This document shows positions 36,497 through 46,110 of a stretch of 64,000 nucleotides of DNA, one piece after another. The notes beneath the pieces were generated by a model, which worked only from the letters and a program-made list of their open reading frames with translations, was not told the DNA's origin and did not search any database. This DNA comes from an uncultured Caldilineaceae bacterium (GTDB lineage Bacteria; Chloroflexota; Anaerolineae; Caldilineales; Caldilineaceae), in assembly GCA_951813625.1 (NCBI GenBank), contig CATOTS010000039.1, forward strand, positions 1 through 64,000, read 5' to 3'. The translations under genes were made by a program, and so were the position numbers. Each line of letters begins with the position of its first letter. Position 1 is the first letter of the stretch.

Positions 36497-37495
36497 CTAC
36501 AAACTGATCCTCGTCCCCGTTTCACCTGCCAGCGCCCGCCCCAGATTCTGCGGATTGGTGATGAGGCAGCGGGCGTGGGGATTGCCGCTGTTTTCCAGAA
36601 ATTCGATACAGGCGTCGATCTTGGGCTGCATGCTTCCGGCGGCAAAATGCCCCTCTTCCCGGTACCGTTTGGCCTCGGCAACGGTGACTCGATCCAGATC
36701 GACCTGTTCGGGCTTGCCAAAGTGCAGCGCCACCTTTTCCACGCCGGTGCTGATCAGAAAGAGGTCGGCGCCCAAATCGACCGCCAGCAGGCTGCTGGCC
36801 ATGTCCTTGTCGATTACCGCGGAGACTCCTCGCAGTTCGCCGTCGGTGTCGCGCACAACCGGTATGCCGCCGCCGCCGCAGGCCACGATCACCCAGCCCA
36901 TATCGATCGCTTGGCGGACCGCCTCGATTTCCACAATCTCCACCGGCCTCGGGCTGGAAACAACCCGCCGCCATCCGCGCCCGGCATCCTCGACAACGTG
37001 CCAGCCCCTGCTCTCAAAGCTGCGAGCCGTCTCTTCATCCAGAAAGCTGCCAATCGGCTTGGAAGGGTTGTCGAAGGCCGGGTCGTCCTCGTCCACTCGC
37101 GTCTGCGTGATGATGGTGGTGGTCTCGCGCCGGATCTGCCGCTCGCGGAAGTCGTTGTTGAGCGCCTGCTGCAGCATGAATCCGATGCTGCCCTGCGTGT
37201 CCGCGACGACCAGGGTGAGGGGGATGGTGTGGACTTCGCCGAGGGCCAGTTCGTTGCGCCGCAGGATGAAGCCCACCTGCGGTCCGTTGCCGTGGGTGAC
37301 CACGACGCCCTGCCAACCGCTCTCGATCATACCGGCAATCTGCCCGGTCGTCTCGTTCACCGCATCCCACTGGTGGACAATCTCTGGCCGGTTGCTGTCG
37401 GCGATCAGCGAGTTGCCGCCGATGGCAACGACCGCCAGGTCGGTTGAGAGGTCAGCGTAGTTTTCGGCAATCATTGGGGATTCGCGATCAGACAT
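36497..37495 (-). CDS. arcC: Carbamate kinase
   Basis: A 332-residue amino-acid-kinase fold enzyme that transfers phosphate between carbamoyl phosphate and ADP. Seen: VVAIGGNSL near the start, VVTHGNGPQVGFILRRNEL, VVADTQGSIGFMLQQAL, VEDAGRGWRRVVSSPRP, IVACGGGGIPVV, DKDMASSLLA, TGVEKVALHFGKP and AAGSMQPKIDACIEF. Length and order are normal. It is 133 bp before the YgeW-like gene, probably in one operon. ATG 37495 is used; ATG 37474 is an alternative. Confidence 0.93.
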   Translation of the reverse strand: MSDRESPMIAENYADLSTDLAVVAIGGNSLIADSNRPEIVHQWDAVNETTGQIAGMIESGWQGVVVTHGNGPQVGFILRRNELALGEVHTIPLTLVVADTQGSIGFMLQQALNNDFRERQIRRETTTIITQTRVDEDDPAFDNPSKPIGSFLDEETARSFESRGWHVVEDAGRGWRRVVSSPRPVEIVEIEAVRQAIDMGWVIVACGGGGIPVVRDTDGELRGVSAVIDKDMASSLLAVDLGADLFLISTGVEKVALHFGKPEQVDLDRVTVAEAKRYREEGHFAAGSMQPKIDACIEFLENSGNPHARCLITNPQNLGRALAGETGTRISL

Positions 37496-37987
37496 TATCG
37501 GCTTCGATGTACGAAAACGCGTTCAACTGTCGGGAAGCGCTGAGGGTCCCCTGATTATATGAACCGGCACACGAAAAGTCAATGCGCTGGGAACCGGCGC
37601 GCGTCAGCGAGGGCGGCGTATTTTTGGGAAGATTCTGTCCGCTGTTGTTTGGCTCCGGCTGGCGGACCTTTTGACGCGGGCTGTCGAGACAGGACGGGCG
37701 GAGGCGATTTGTGCCCGAAAGACGAGGAGATGGGAGGTCGAATCTGGGCCGCAGTTCAGGCCAGAATTATCGTGAACATTGAGGTGACTACGGAAAACCC
37801 GCTGCCATGATGGCTGAAAGTAAAATATCGGCGGGACTGGTTTCGCCTGGATGAAGCCCGATTCTGCTGATAAGTCAACGATCTGGGTCAGCGCGGCAAG
37901 GGTTGCTGAGCGTTGCGACTGTCAGGGCCTTCATTATGAGAAGTTCGTCGCCAATCCCTGGTTGCAGGAGCATTTTCAGGAAAATGC
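37496..37987. other. Intergenic region, no gene supported
   Basis: About 490 bp between carbamate kinase and the histidine kinase 3' end. Short frames on the plus strand have no recognisable features. It should hold the promoter of the carbamate kinase operon near 37500-37560 (an AT-rich patch TGATTATATGAA is at 37550-37561). Confidence 0.55.
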
Positions 37988-39385
37988 TTATCCTGCATCA
38001 GCCTGCATCAGTGGCAACCGAATGGTAAATGTGCTTCCCTGCCCCACCCCTGCACTGGCCGCGTCAATCTGTCCGTCGTGGGCCTCGACAAGCGCCTGAG
38101 CGATGGCCAACCCCAGCCCAACTCCACCGGTGTCACGGGTTCGATTTTTGTCGGCCCGGTAGAACCGGTCAAAAACACGTGAAATGTCTTCCGCTGCGAT
38201 GCCGTCACCGTTATCGGCCACAGTGATCGCGGCCGTCTCTTCTTCTGCCCGCAATGACAGCGTGATGACCCCGCCGGCCGGCGTATGTTGCAAGGCGTTT
38301 GTCAGAAGATTCTGCAATGTCTGTGTGAACCGCATGCGGTCGACGGCAGCAAGAACGGATGCCCGCGGCAAACTGGTTTCGAGGGAGATGTTCCTTTCTC
38401 CCGCCAGTGGCGTAAAGAGCTCTGCCACCTCTTCCAGCAGGCCCGTCAGATCACTGGGCGTGCGCTGAAGCGGCAACTGGCGGGCCTCCGCCTGCGCCAA
38501 TAGCCGCAGATCGTCCACCAGCCGGTGCAGATGGCGGGTCTGGTCATACAGGCGGGCGATTTCCGCTTTTTCGAGCGGGTAGACATCGTCGAGAATCGCC
38601 CGCAGATTGCCTTCCAGAACGGTGAGGGGGGTGCGCAGCTCGTGGGCAATATCGTTCAACATGCTACGGCGCAGCGTTTCCGCGTCCTCTAACGCGGTAG
38701 CCATCCTGTTGAAGGAGTTCGACACAGCTCGCATTTCGGCACTCCCCTGTTCGGTCACCCGAAAGCTGAGATCGCTGCGGGCGATGGCCTGCGTCCCGCT
38801 GACAAGATGAATGAGGGGCGCAGAGAGCCAGCGACTTACCAGCACGCCGAAGACGGTCGCCAGCACCGCGCCGAGGAGAAGAACCTGCAACAGGAATTCT
38901 CTGGCCCCTTCCCCAAAATCTGGCGAGATTTCATCTGGTGGTGGTTCAAAATTGAACAGACGTCCAGAGGGCTGTTCCCGCTGGATCAGATCGAGGAAGC
39001 CGACGATGCGCCCATCGACGCTGATGGGTAGAGCCTCTTGCAATTGGGACGCCTCTTGGCGGCTTGGCCTGTCCGCGCCCGCGGTTGTGTAGAGGACCTG
39101 GCCCTCCGGGTCTGTCAGTATGAGGATTCTCCTGTTGGCGGCGTTGAAAAAGAGCGCGGAGTCGGCGCCTTCCAGCAGTGGCGAGACGTCCTGCCAACTT
39201 CCGCGGTCGCCATAATACGCTTCCAATCGATCGATCAGGCCGGCCTCCCTGGAAAAATAGGCAAGAGCCAGCGAGCGCAGATTGTTGTCGGCGAAGTACA
39301 GGCGCGCCGTGAACGAGATGGCGCCAAAGCTGATGATGATGATCGCCGCGAATGCCAGGCTGAGCCGCACCCATAGCCGGTTCAT
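37988..39385 (-). CDS. Sensor histidine kinase (BaeS/EnvZ-like)
   Basis: A 465-residue membrane kinase. TM1 is near residues 5-30 (LSLAFAAIIIISFGAISF), an extracytoplasmic sensor of about 140 residues follows, then TM2 (VLLLGAVLATVFGVLV, ~170-190), HAMP (SAPLIHLVSGTQAIAR), the phospho-acceptor NDIAHELRTPLTVLEGN, and the ATPase boxes LQNLLTNALQHTP, VADNGDGIAAED, FDRFYRADKNR, GVGLGLAIAQALVEAH. Overlaps the response regulator by 4 bp downstream of it. Placed after a MacAB-like exporter, it probably senses an envelope stress or exported compound; the signal is unknown. Confidence 0.93.
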   Translation of the reverse strand: MNRLWVRLSLAFAAIIIISFGAISFTARLYFADNNLRSLALAYFSREAGLIDRLEAYYGDRGSWQDVSPLLEGADSALFFNAANRRILILTDPEGQVLYTTAGADRPSRQEASQLQEALPISVDGRIVGFLDLIQREQPSGRLFNFEPPPDEISPDFGEGAREFLLQVLLLGAVLATVFGVLVSRWLSAPLIHLVSGTQAIARSDLSFRVTEQGSAEMRAVSNSFNRMATALEDAETLRRSMLNDIAHELRTPLTVLEGNLRAILDDVYPLEKAEIARLYDQTRHLHRLVDDLRLLAQAEARQLPLQRTPSDLTGLLEEVAELFTPLAGERNISLETSLPRASVLAAVDRMRFTQTLQNLLTNALQHTPAGGVITLSLRAEEETAAITVADNGDGIAAEDISRVFDRFYRADKNRTRDTGGVGLGLAIAQALVEAHDGQIDAASAGVGQGSTFTIRLPLMQADAG

Positions 39386-40083
39386 TCCCGCGCTCCCGCC
39401 AGCCGGTAACCGACCCCGTAGACCGTCTGGATGAGCTCCGGTTTGCGAGGATCGACCTCGACTTTGCGGCGCAGGTTTTTGATGTGGCTGTCCAACATCC
39501 GATCGATGCCGTCGTAGTCGTACCCCAATGCCTTATCCATCAGCTCGGAGCGCGTGAAGACATAGCCGGGGCTTTCCATAAGCGTCTGCAGCAGACTGAA
39601 CTCCGTAGGTGTCAGGTCCGCGGCCGCGCCCCGTACCTGCACGTTGCGGCGCTCCACATCCATCTGCAGACCGCCAACAACCAGCGCCGCCGCTCGCGCC
39701 GTCCCCCGCTGCGTACGCCGCAGCAGCGCGCGCACCCGCGCCACCACTTCGCGGGGATTGAACGGCTTTGTGACATAATCGTCCGCGCCCAGTTCCAAGC
39801 CGACGATCTTGTCGGTATCCTCGACCCGCGCCGTCAGCATGATGATCAATGTGCCGGCCAGCCTCACGTCGCCGCGGACCGTGCGGGTGATCTCCCAGCC
39901 GTCCTTGTCCGGCAGCATCAGATCCAGCAACACCAGTGCAGGCGACTCGCGCCGCAGCGCATGCAGCGCGCTCTCGCCGTCATAGGCGACAGACACCGCG
40001 TACCGCTCCCGCTGCAAGTAGCTGCGCAGCAGGCGCACGATCTCGCGGTCGTCGTCAACAATCAGAATGTGTTCTTCCGGCAT
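39382..40083 (-). CDS. OmpR/PhoB-type response regulator
   Basis: A 233-residue regulator. The receiver domain has VDDDREI (acidic pocket) and phospho-acceptor Asp54 in LLDLMLPDKDGW, then MLTARVED and LGADDYVTKPF. The winged-helix output has LTPTEFSLLQTLMESPG, DKALGYDYDGIDRMLDSHIKNLRRKVE and QTVYGVGYRL. ATG 40083 (MPEEHILIVDD) is the natural start, although the frame opens farther upstream at 40203. Cotranscribed with the kinase (ATGA overlap). Likely targets are the exporter genes just upstream. Confidence 0.93.
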   Translation of the reverse strand: MPEEHILIVDDDREIVRLLRSYLQRERYAVSVAYDGESALHALRRESPALVLLDLMLPDKDGWEITRTVRGDVRLAGTLIIMLTARVEDTDKIVGLELGADDYVTKPFNPREVVARVRALLRRTQRGTARAAALVVGGLQMDVERRNVQVRGAAADLTPTEFSLLQTLMESPGYVFTRSELMDKALGYDYDGIDRMLDSHIKNLRRKVEVDPRKPELIQTVYGVGYRLAGARE

Positions 40084-40251
40084 AGGCCCGTTATAACTGG
40101 TTCCTCCTGCCAGGGCAAGTTGTTCGACCGGCATGGGGTCGGGATCCTTCGCGTCTGAACGGCTCTGATTTTCGGAATTTGAGTCCGGGTGGATACGGCG
40201 CAATCTGTTCCTGCAGCCTGCGCCGCTCCCAGTCTAATGCCCTCCCGCCTC

Positions 40252-41916
40252 CTACGGGCGCCCACCACCGGGGCGAGCAGCGCCGGGAGGCGGCCCGTCG
40301 CCGGAGAAGGGCGTCCAGTCGTCGTCCTGACTGACGAAGGTGGTGGCGCCCAGTACCTCATCGCCGTTCTGCAACTGCGCAGAACGAACAACAGTCCATT
40401 CGCCCTGAACGCCTTCCACCACCACGGCGACCGGCAGCGTCTGTTCGTCTCCCGTCTTGATCACAACCGTCTCGCCGTTGTAGTCCTGCACTGCAGTCGT
40501 GGGCACCAGCCAGCGGGCGTCCGCCATTTCGCTCTGCAGCGTAGCAACAGCCGTCATGCCCGGTCGCACGTGTGTCAGGGCTTCATCGACCAGCCGCACC
40601 GTCACCGGATAGTCAATCACCCCTTCCTGGGCGTTGCTCGATGGTTCGATGCCGCTGATCATCCCGGCAAACACCCTTTCCGGGAAAGCATCGATCGTTA
40701 CGTCCGCCAGCTGACCGACGCTGATCTTGGGAATATCGACTTCGGCGACGTCGATTGTCAGCTGCAGCTGGCTCAGGTCTGCTATCGTGATGGCGACGGT
40801 TCCCGCTGTAATCCGGTCGCTCTCATCCATATTGACCCGCAAAACAGTACCCGCTGCCGGAGCGACCAGCTCTGCTTTGATCAGGTCGAGCCTTGCCTCC
40901 AGCAGGGTCAGCTGCGCCTGCTCGATCGACAGCTGCGCCAGTTCGATATCCGTTTTATCCGCGCCGCGCAACAGTGTGTCCAGTCTGGACTGGGCCGCGG
41001 CGACCTGCGCCTCTGCCGCCGCAATGTTCACGGTTGTCGGGCCGGCCAATAGATCATCCAACTGCTGCTGTGCAGTCTGCGCCTGGCTCAGCGCCGAGTG
41101 CAGATCCGCCTTGGAGGCCGGCGCGACCGCTTCCTCATAGGCCGCCAGCGCCGACTCATAAGAGATTGTCGCCTGCTGCAACTGGGCCGCCTGCCGCGTC
41201 ATACCCACATCCTCGCGCCAAGCTACCTTGTCATACTCAGTCTGGGCTTCCTGCATCGTTACATGTGCGTTTTCCACCGCCGCCGCCAGTTGGATGCGTT
41301 CATTCTCGCTGGCGCCATCCAGAAGGTCATTGTATCTGGCCCAAGCGGAGCTGGCATTGCTGCGCGCTGCGGCCAGCTCCCCGTCGCTGGCGCCGTTCTG
41401 CACTTCGGCCAGGTTTTCCTGGGCCGATTTCAGGTCCGCTTCCGCTGCGGCCACTTCGGCTGCGCTGGCGTCCGCCAACAGATTCTCAAGCTGTAGTTCA
41501 GCCGTCGTCAGATTGATGCGGGCCTGGTCCACCGCGCGGCGCAGGTCGTCCCGGTCCAGGGCCACGAGGAGGTCGCCGCTGCCGACCACGTCGCCAACTT
41601 CCACCAGCACCTCTTCGACGTAGCCGTTGACCTGCGCAACCACCTGCGTCGTGTCCACCAGCTCGATATTGCCGGCCGCGGTGACGCGGTCTACGGCCGT
41701 GTCCGCCGGACGGATGAGCGTGGTCTCAAGACTGGCTGCCAGCTCCGTACCGGCGACCAGCTCTCTGCTGGCTACCGGCTCTGTACCGGCTGCCAACACC
41801 GTTCTGGCTGCCGTCTGTCCTGGCGCAGCCGGGCCCAAGAAAAGTGCATAGCCGACACCGACCGCGATGCCAACCACCATTGCGCCCAGAATAAGTAAGA
41901 AAGAACCCCTGTTCAT
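40252..41916 (-). CDS. HlyD/MacA-type membrane fusion (adaptor) protein
   Basis: A 554-residue adaptor. A single N-terminal TM/signal anchor (LLILGAMVVGIAVGVGYALF), a biotinyl-lipoyl-like half motif (VAQVNGYVEEVLVEVGDVVGSGDLLVALDR), a long Ala/Gln-rich coiled coil (about residues 130-330), the second lipoyl half (AELVAPAAGTVLRVNMDESDRITAG) and beta-barrel domains (VDIPKISVGQLADVTIDAFPE in part). The tail is Pro/Gly-rich. It follows the ABC permease and ATPase, as in MacAB-type exporters of macrolides, peptides or lipids. ATG 41916 starts just before the anchor. Confidence 0.9.
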   Translation of the reverse strand: MNRGSFLLILGAMVVGIAVGVGYALFLGPAAPGQTAARTVLAAGTEPVASRELVAGTELAASLETTLIRPADTAVDRVTAAGNIELVDTTQVVAQVNGYVEEVLVEVGDVVGSGDLLVALDRDDLRRAVDQARINLTTAELQLENLLADASAAEVAAAEADLKSAQENLAEVQNGASDGELAAARSNASSAWARYNDLLDGASENERIQLAAAVENAHVTMQEAQTEYDKVAWREDVGMTRQAAQLQQATISYESALAAYEEAVAPASKADLHSALSQAQTAQQQLDDLLAGPTTVNIAAAEAQVAAAQSRLDTLLRGADKTDIELAQLSIEQAQLTLLEARLDLIKAELVAPAAGTVLRVNMDESDRITAGTVAITIADLSQLQLTIDVAEVDIPKISVGQLADVTIDAFPERVFAGMISGIEPSSNAQEGVIDYPVTVRLVDEALTHVRPGMTAVATLQSEMADARWLVPTTAVQDYNGETVVIKTGDEQTLPVAVVVEGVQGEWTVVRSAQLQNGDEVLGATTFVSQDDDWTPFSGDGPPPGAARPGGGRP

Positions 41917-42055
41917 ATCAATGCCCCTTCCAATCGATAAAGTAGACTGTCGTTCGTTTCGGAATCCGCTGCTTTCGATGTCTGATCGCAGGCGAATAGG
42001 CAATTAATCTATGCCGCTCTCTGCCGTCCGTTCGTCTTTATCTTCAACATGAACC

Positions 42056-43294
42056 TCACTCATATCGCAGCGCCACGATCGGGTCCAACCGGGTCGCCCG
42101 CATCGCTGGATACAGGCCGAAAACCAATCCACAGCCGGCGCTGACACCCAAAGCCATGACCAGGGCGTCGATCCCAATCAGAACGTCGATAGGGAAGCCG
42201 GGGACTCTTGACACCAGCACAGCCGCCCCGTAGCTGATCCCGATTCCGATCAGGCCTCCCAGTAACGTCAGCACCAGCGACTCTACCAGAAACTGCAGCA
42301 ACACATCGCTGGTGTGCGCGCCCAGTGCCTTGCGCAGACCGATCTCCTTGGTGCGTTCGGTCACCGATACAAGCATGATGTTCATGATGCCGATGCCGCC
42401 CACCAGCAGGCTGATCGCGGCGATGCTGCTGAGGAGCAGCGTCAGTGTACTGGTGACGCTGCCGATCGTGTCCAGCAGGCTGGCCTGCGTGCTGATGCTG
42501 AAGTCACTGTCGTCGTCCGCGCCAAGACCGTGGCGCAGACGCAAGGTCTGTTCAATCTGTCGTTCTGCCGCGTCCACCCGCTCTTCGCTCACCGCATCAG
42601 CCGATATCGACGTGACGACATATTCGCCCCGATAGCGGGGGACGTTGAAGACGCGCCCGTGGGCCACGCCAATCGGGATGAACCCACTTTCGTCATTGCT
42701 GCCGAAGCCGGCGTTGCCGCTCTCTTCCAGCACCCCGACGACCGTGAACGGTTCGCCATCGATGCGCACGCTCTCGCCCACGACCTGCGTGCGCTCGAAA
42801 AGATCGGTCGCCACAGTCGTCCCGATGACGATTACATTGCTCATCTGCGTGATTTCGTCCTCCGTCAGAAAGCGGCCCTCGGCTATTTCCAGTCTGTGGA
42901 CATCAGCATATGCGGCAGTCGTGCCTGTCACCCGGGCGCGCGTGTTTTCGTTGCCTGCTACCAGCTGGATGTTGCCCCCATATTGGGGCACAATCTGCCT
43001 GACATCCGGGTGGAAGGCGGGGTCGGACAGCGTCCTCACATCGCCCATGGTCAGCGTCTCGACAGCGCTGCCGGCGCCCTCTCCTTCGTTCTCCGTACTC
43101 GGACTGATGGTCAGCCGGGTTGTGCCCTGGCTGGCAACTTCGCCCAGAATGTCCTCTGACGCACCGCGTCCGACCCCCAGTATTATGAGGACCGCGGCCA
43201 CGCCGATGATAATGCCCAGCATCGTCAGGCTGGCCCGCATCTTATTGGCTCTGATGCTGTCGACAGCAACCGGAAAATATCTAACCAGCTTCAT
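42056..43294 (-). CDS. MacB-type ABC transporter permease
   Basis: A 412-residue permease. The N-terminal TM is LTMLGIIIGVAAVLIILGVG after a KMRAS motif; a MacB periplasmic-like core domain follows (about 45-270), then three C-terminal TMs (LLLSSIAAISLLVGGIGIMNIMLVSVTERTKEIG in part, LVESLVLTLLGGLIGIGI, ALVMALGVSAGCGLVFGLYPAMRA). ERTKEIGLRKALGA is the typical coupling motif. It overlaps the ATPase gene by 14 bp. Together with the adaptor it should extrude a substrate across the envelope by the mechanotransmission mechanism. Confidence 0.93.
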   Translation of the reverse strand: MKLVRYFPVAVDSIRANKMRASLTMLGIIIGVAAVLIILGVGRGASEDILGEVASQGTTRLTISPSTENEGEGAGSAVETLTMGDVRTLSDPAFHPDVRQIVPQYGGNIQLVAGNENTRARVTGTTAAYADVHRLEIAEGRFLTEDEITQMSNVIVIGTTVATDLFERTQVVGESVRIDGEPFTVVGVLEESGNAGFGSNDESGFIPIGVAHGRVFNVPRYRGEYVVTSISADAVSEERVDAAERQIEQTLRLRHGLGADDDSDFSISTQASLLDTIGSVTSTLTLLLSSIAAISLLVGGIGIMNIMLVSVTERTKEIGLRKALGAHTSDVLLQFLVESLVLTLLGGLIGIGISYGAAVLVSRVPGFPIDVLIGIDALVMALGVSAGCGLVFGLYPAMRATRLDPIVALRYE

Positions 43295-44087
43295 AGACCC
43301 TCTCCTGAATCTGCTCTATCGCGACAGGTCGCGGCAGCGGTGCAAGCGCGGGCTCGCTTAGCCCATTGGATCCTCCGTACGCAGCAGTTGCCGCCGCGCC
43401 GGGTGAATCGGAGATGATCGCGCCGTCTCGCATTGTAATTACGCGGCGGGCCCGTTCGGCGACCTCCTGGTCGTGCGTAATAATGACAAGAGTCAGCCCT
43501 TCCTGGTGCAGCTTTTCGAAGAGCGCCAACACCTCTTCGCCGGTACGGGTGTCGAGCGCGCCGGTCGGTTCATCCGCCAGCAGCAGGCTGGGCCGGTTGA
43601 CGAGCGCGCGGGCTATCGCCACCCGCTGTTGCTGGCCGCCCGAAAGCTCTTCCGGCTTGTGGTCTGCGCGTTCGGCCAGGCCCACCTGCGCCAGTGTCTC
43701 CAGCGCCCGCCCGCGAGCTGCACTGCGAGCAACGTTGGCGTAGAAGAGGGGCAACTCCACTTGCCGCCAGGCGGCGGCACGCGCCAGCAGGTTAAACTGT
43801 TGGAATACGAATCCGATCTCCCTGTTGCGCAGGTCTGCCAGCTGCCTGCCGGTCAGGCCGTCTGCCCTCTGGCCGCGAATCTGAAAGACACCCTCGGTGG
43901 GGCTGTCCAGAAGACCGATGATGTTCATCAACGTACTCTTGCCGGAACCGCTGGTACCGACGATAGCGATGTACTCTCCCTCTTCTATTGAGAGTGAAAC
44001 GCCGTTCAGAGCAAGGACCTTCGTCTCCCCCATCTGATAGACCTTCGTTATGTTCTGCATGTCGATCAACGTTGAAGAATCGGCCAT
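43281..44087 (-). CDS. MacB/LolD-type ABC transporter ATP-binding protein
   Basis: A 268-residue ATPase. Walker A VGTSGSGKSTLMNIIG, Q-loop FVFQQFNLLARAAAW, signature LSGGQQQRVAIARALVNRP, Walker B LLLADEPTGALDTRTG and switch His in LVIITHDQEVAER. Upstream ITKVYQMGETKVLALNGVSL is typical of the lipoprotein/macrolide exporter subfamily. First gene of a five-gene unit: ATPase, permease, adaptor, response regulator, kinase. Confidence 0.95.
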   Translation of the reverse strand: MADSSTLIDMQNITKVYQMGETKVLALNGVSLSIEEGEYIAIVGTSGSGKSTLMNIIGLLDSPTEGVFQIRGQRADGLTGRQLADLRNREIGFVFQQFNLLARAAAWRQVELPLFYANVARSAARGRALETLAQVGLAERADHKPEELSGGQQQRVAIARALVNRPSLLLADEPTGALDTRTGEEVLALFEKLHQEGLTLVIITHDQEVAERARRVITMRDGAIISDSPGAAATAAYGGSNGLSEPALAPLPRPVAIEQIQERVYEAG

Positions 44088-44889
44088 CTCTCTGTCTCCT
44101 GAACGGGTAACACAGTAAGCTGTAGTTCGAGTGATACGACTGGCTTAAGCGCAGCCATCGTCCTGACTCTCTACAGTGTACTGTTGAAATCTGGAGAAAT
44201 TATGGAGATGAAGCAGAGGAATTGGGGAGGATGCCTCCACAGCGACGCGACTGTAACGCCACGCCACATCAATGTTCTGTTCTCAGAGGATAGGGGATGA
44301 AAGTTGCGGGCGCTGATGCACTGCTTCAGGCGAATCCGAGGCCTGTGGCACTTCAGCTGCTTGCCGCGTGGAGCCCCGGGGACCCAGAGGGCGTCCCATG
44401 GTCAGCGGAGACCGAGGTGGAGGACAGAATCAACTGCCTGAATCAGGATTTTGAAGTAAGGATTTTCAGGATTATCGACGGGGGCCGGGAATCGAGACGG
44501 ACGGCCCCGTTTCAGGCCCCACGCCAGTCGCAAGACACTGGGCTAAAGGGCTTCTGGTGCAGGTTCCGCTTCAGGTTCCGCTTCAGTAGGCCGGAGGTTC
44601 ATCAACGCCGCGTCGCGATTTTGAGATGCGCGTAATGCGCCGATTTCCACATGTGGCGGTCAGGGCAGACGGACCGTACACGGATCGTACAGGAATTGCC
44701 CACAACGTATTTTCTGGCCGATTTCAGTCGATTTTACGGCCGGAAAGCGGCCCGATACCAGTGTAAGCGACCGGCGATCCGTCAAGAATGGCGCGCCCGC
44801 TCCGGCGTGTTTCCGGTATCGGGAATCGATTGACCAACCGGATTTCCATGGGATATAGTTTTTCTGTGAGGATACGCAGGCCCGTCGCG
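44088..44889. other. Intergenic region, no gene supported
   Basis: About 800 bp. It contains an ATTTTCAGGATTATCG-like motif near 44461-44477, a GTTCCGCTTCAG duplication at 44563-44586 and AT-poor filler. A 112-codon frame at 44297-44635 has no recognisable features. The promoter for the ABC exporter unit presumably lies at 44090-44200, where AT content rises. Confidence 0.55.
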
Positions 44890-45699
44890 TCAGGCGCCCT
44901 GCACCGACCTGACCGTTTCACGCAGGAACGCGACCGACTGGGCCAGCGCCGCCTTCGGTTCACCGGCAACCCGGCATTCGTACGCCAGATAGCCCGTGAA
45001 ACCGACATCGGCCAGGGCCTGAATCCCGGCCCGCCAGTCGATGTCGCCCACGCCCGGCTGAACGCGCGTATTGTCCGCCACGTGGATATGTCCGATGTAC
45101 GGCCCGACCTTGCGAATCGTCGCCGGTGTGTCGATCTCTTCGATGTGCATGTGAAAAAAATCGGTCAGCAGCGCCACGCCGCGAGGCGACCCCGCCTTCT
45201 CGATGATTTCCACGCCGTCCTCCTGCCGCCGCAGCAGGTGCTGCTCATAGCGGTTGAGAGGCTCAAGCAGCAACAGGGTGCCATGACTGTCAGCGAACGC
45301 GGCCAGCTCGCGCGTGATCTCGACCAGCAGCTCTTTTTCCAGCGCGACCGCATCCTTCAGCGGCGAGAGATCCGGCAGCCGCGGCGGGCCGAAGATCGGC
45401 GGCACAATCTGACCGGCCGCAGCGAAATAACCGCACGCCTCCAGGTTGCGCCTCGATTCAGCGATGCTGGCCTCCCGTTTCGCCCGGTCCGGGTCGAGCC
45501 AGTCAAATGTCGTCTGGCCGCAAATCGAGGAGATACGCAGCGTGCGATTGCGAAACGCGGTCTCGTACTCGCTGATGCGATCATAGAGGCGCGAGCGACC
45601 TTGGATTTCCACCCCGTCGATCCCGAGCGACTCGGCGCAGTCGAGCTTCTCGTTCAACGTTTCGCCCGGCAAAAGGTTTTCCTGAATTGAGATCTTCAC
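44890..45699 (-). CDS. Sugar phosphate isomerase/epimerase-like TIM-barrel protein
   Basis: A 269-residue xylose-isomerase-like (AP endonuclease 2 superfamily) TIM barrel. Landmarks: ESLGIDGVEIQG near residue 28-40, LLLLEPLNRYEQHLLRR with the metal-binding Glu, LTDFFHMHIEE with Asp/His ligands, IGHIHVADNTRVQPGVGDIDW with the late His/Asp ligands and YLAYECRVAG with the final Glu. The metal site looks complete. It stands alone, divergent from the SH3 protein gene. The probable role is isomerisation of a sugar or hydroxypyruvate-like substrate; neighbours do not fix the substrate. Confidence 0.87.
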   Translation of the reverse strand: MKISIQENLLPGETLNEKLDCAESLGIDGVEIQGRSRLYDRISEYETAFRNRTLRISSICGQTTFDWLDPDRAKREASIAESRRNLEACGYFAAAGQIVPPIFGPPRLPDLSPLKDAVALEKELLVEITRELAAFADSHGTLLLLEPLNRYEQHLLRRQEDGVEIIEKAGSPRGVALLTDFFHMHIEEIDTPATIRKVGPYIGHIHVADNTRVQPGVGDIDWRAGIQALADVGFTGYLAYECRVAGEPKAALAQSVAFLRETVRSVQGA

Positions 45700-46110
45700 G
45701 GTGTCTCCTCCAAGGTCAGATGGCGCGAAGCAAGCGGGCTCGCCGCCGGAATGACGAATGCGCGATCTACTGTGCCAGCGAAGCGGGACAGTGCCTTGAC
45801 GGGCCGTCCCCCGGTTTCGCCATTCGCTCGCAACGGGAGCCTGTTTTTCACTGTCGCGTACCGTCAGACTGCGTTATTCACGTGCGATCGCAAAGCGGCG
45901 AACGGCGTTCACTCGCGTCGATTTCCGGGTTAGACGGCGTTCAGGGGCGCGGCGTTTGCATGTCTCAGAGCAGGGGTTCGTGCTATACTCAATTGACGGG
46001 TCACGAGGCCCGTTGTTTCGTAATTCGCCTCGCGGCAACCCGGTTTACCCGCTGTCGAGGCGCCGGACGGACAGTCAGCTGACTGTTCAATTGGTCTCTG
46101 TTGCAAAGCG
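45700..46110. other. Intergenic region with a possible promoter
   Basis: No gene seen. TTCGTGCTATACT (45978-45990) is an extended -10-like box about 120 bp before the SH3 protein start. The region otherwise has no repeats and ends with an ordinary leader. Confidence 0.45.

Noticed and set aside
44297..44635. 112-codon frame in the exporter/isomerase gap
   Set aside because: No recognisable domain, no good ribosome-binding site and repeated GTTCCGCTTCAG DNA inside.
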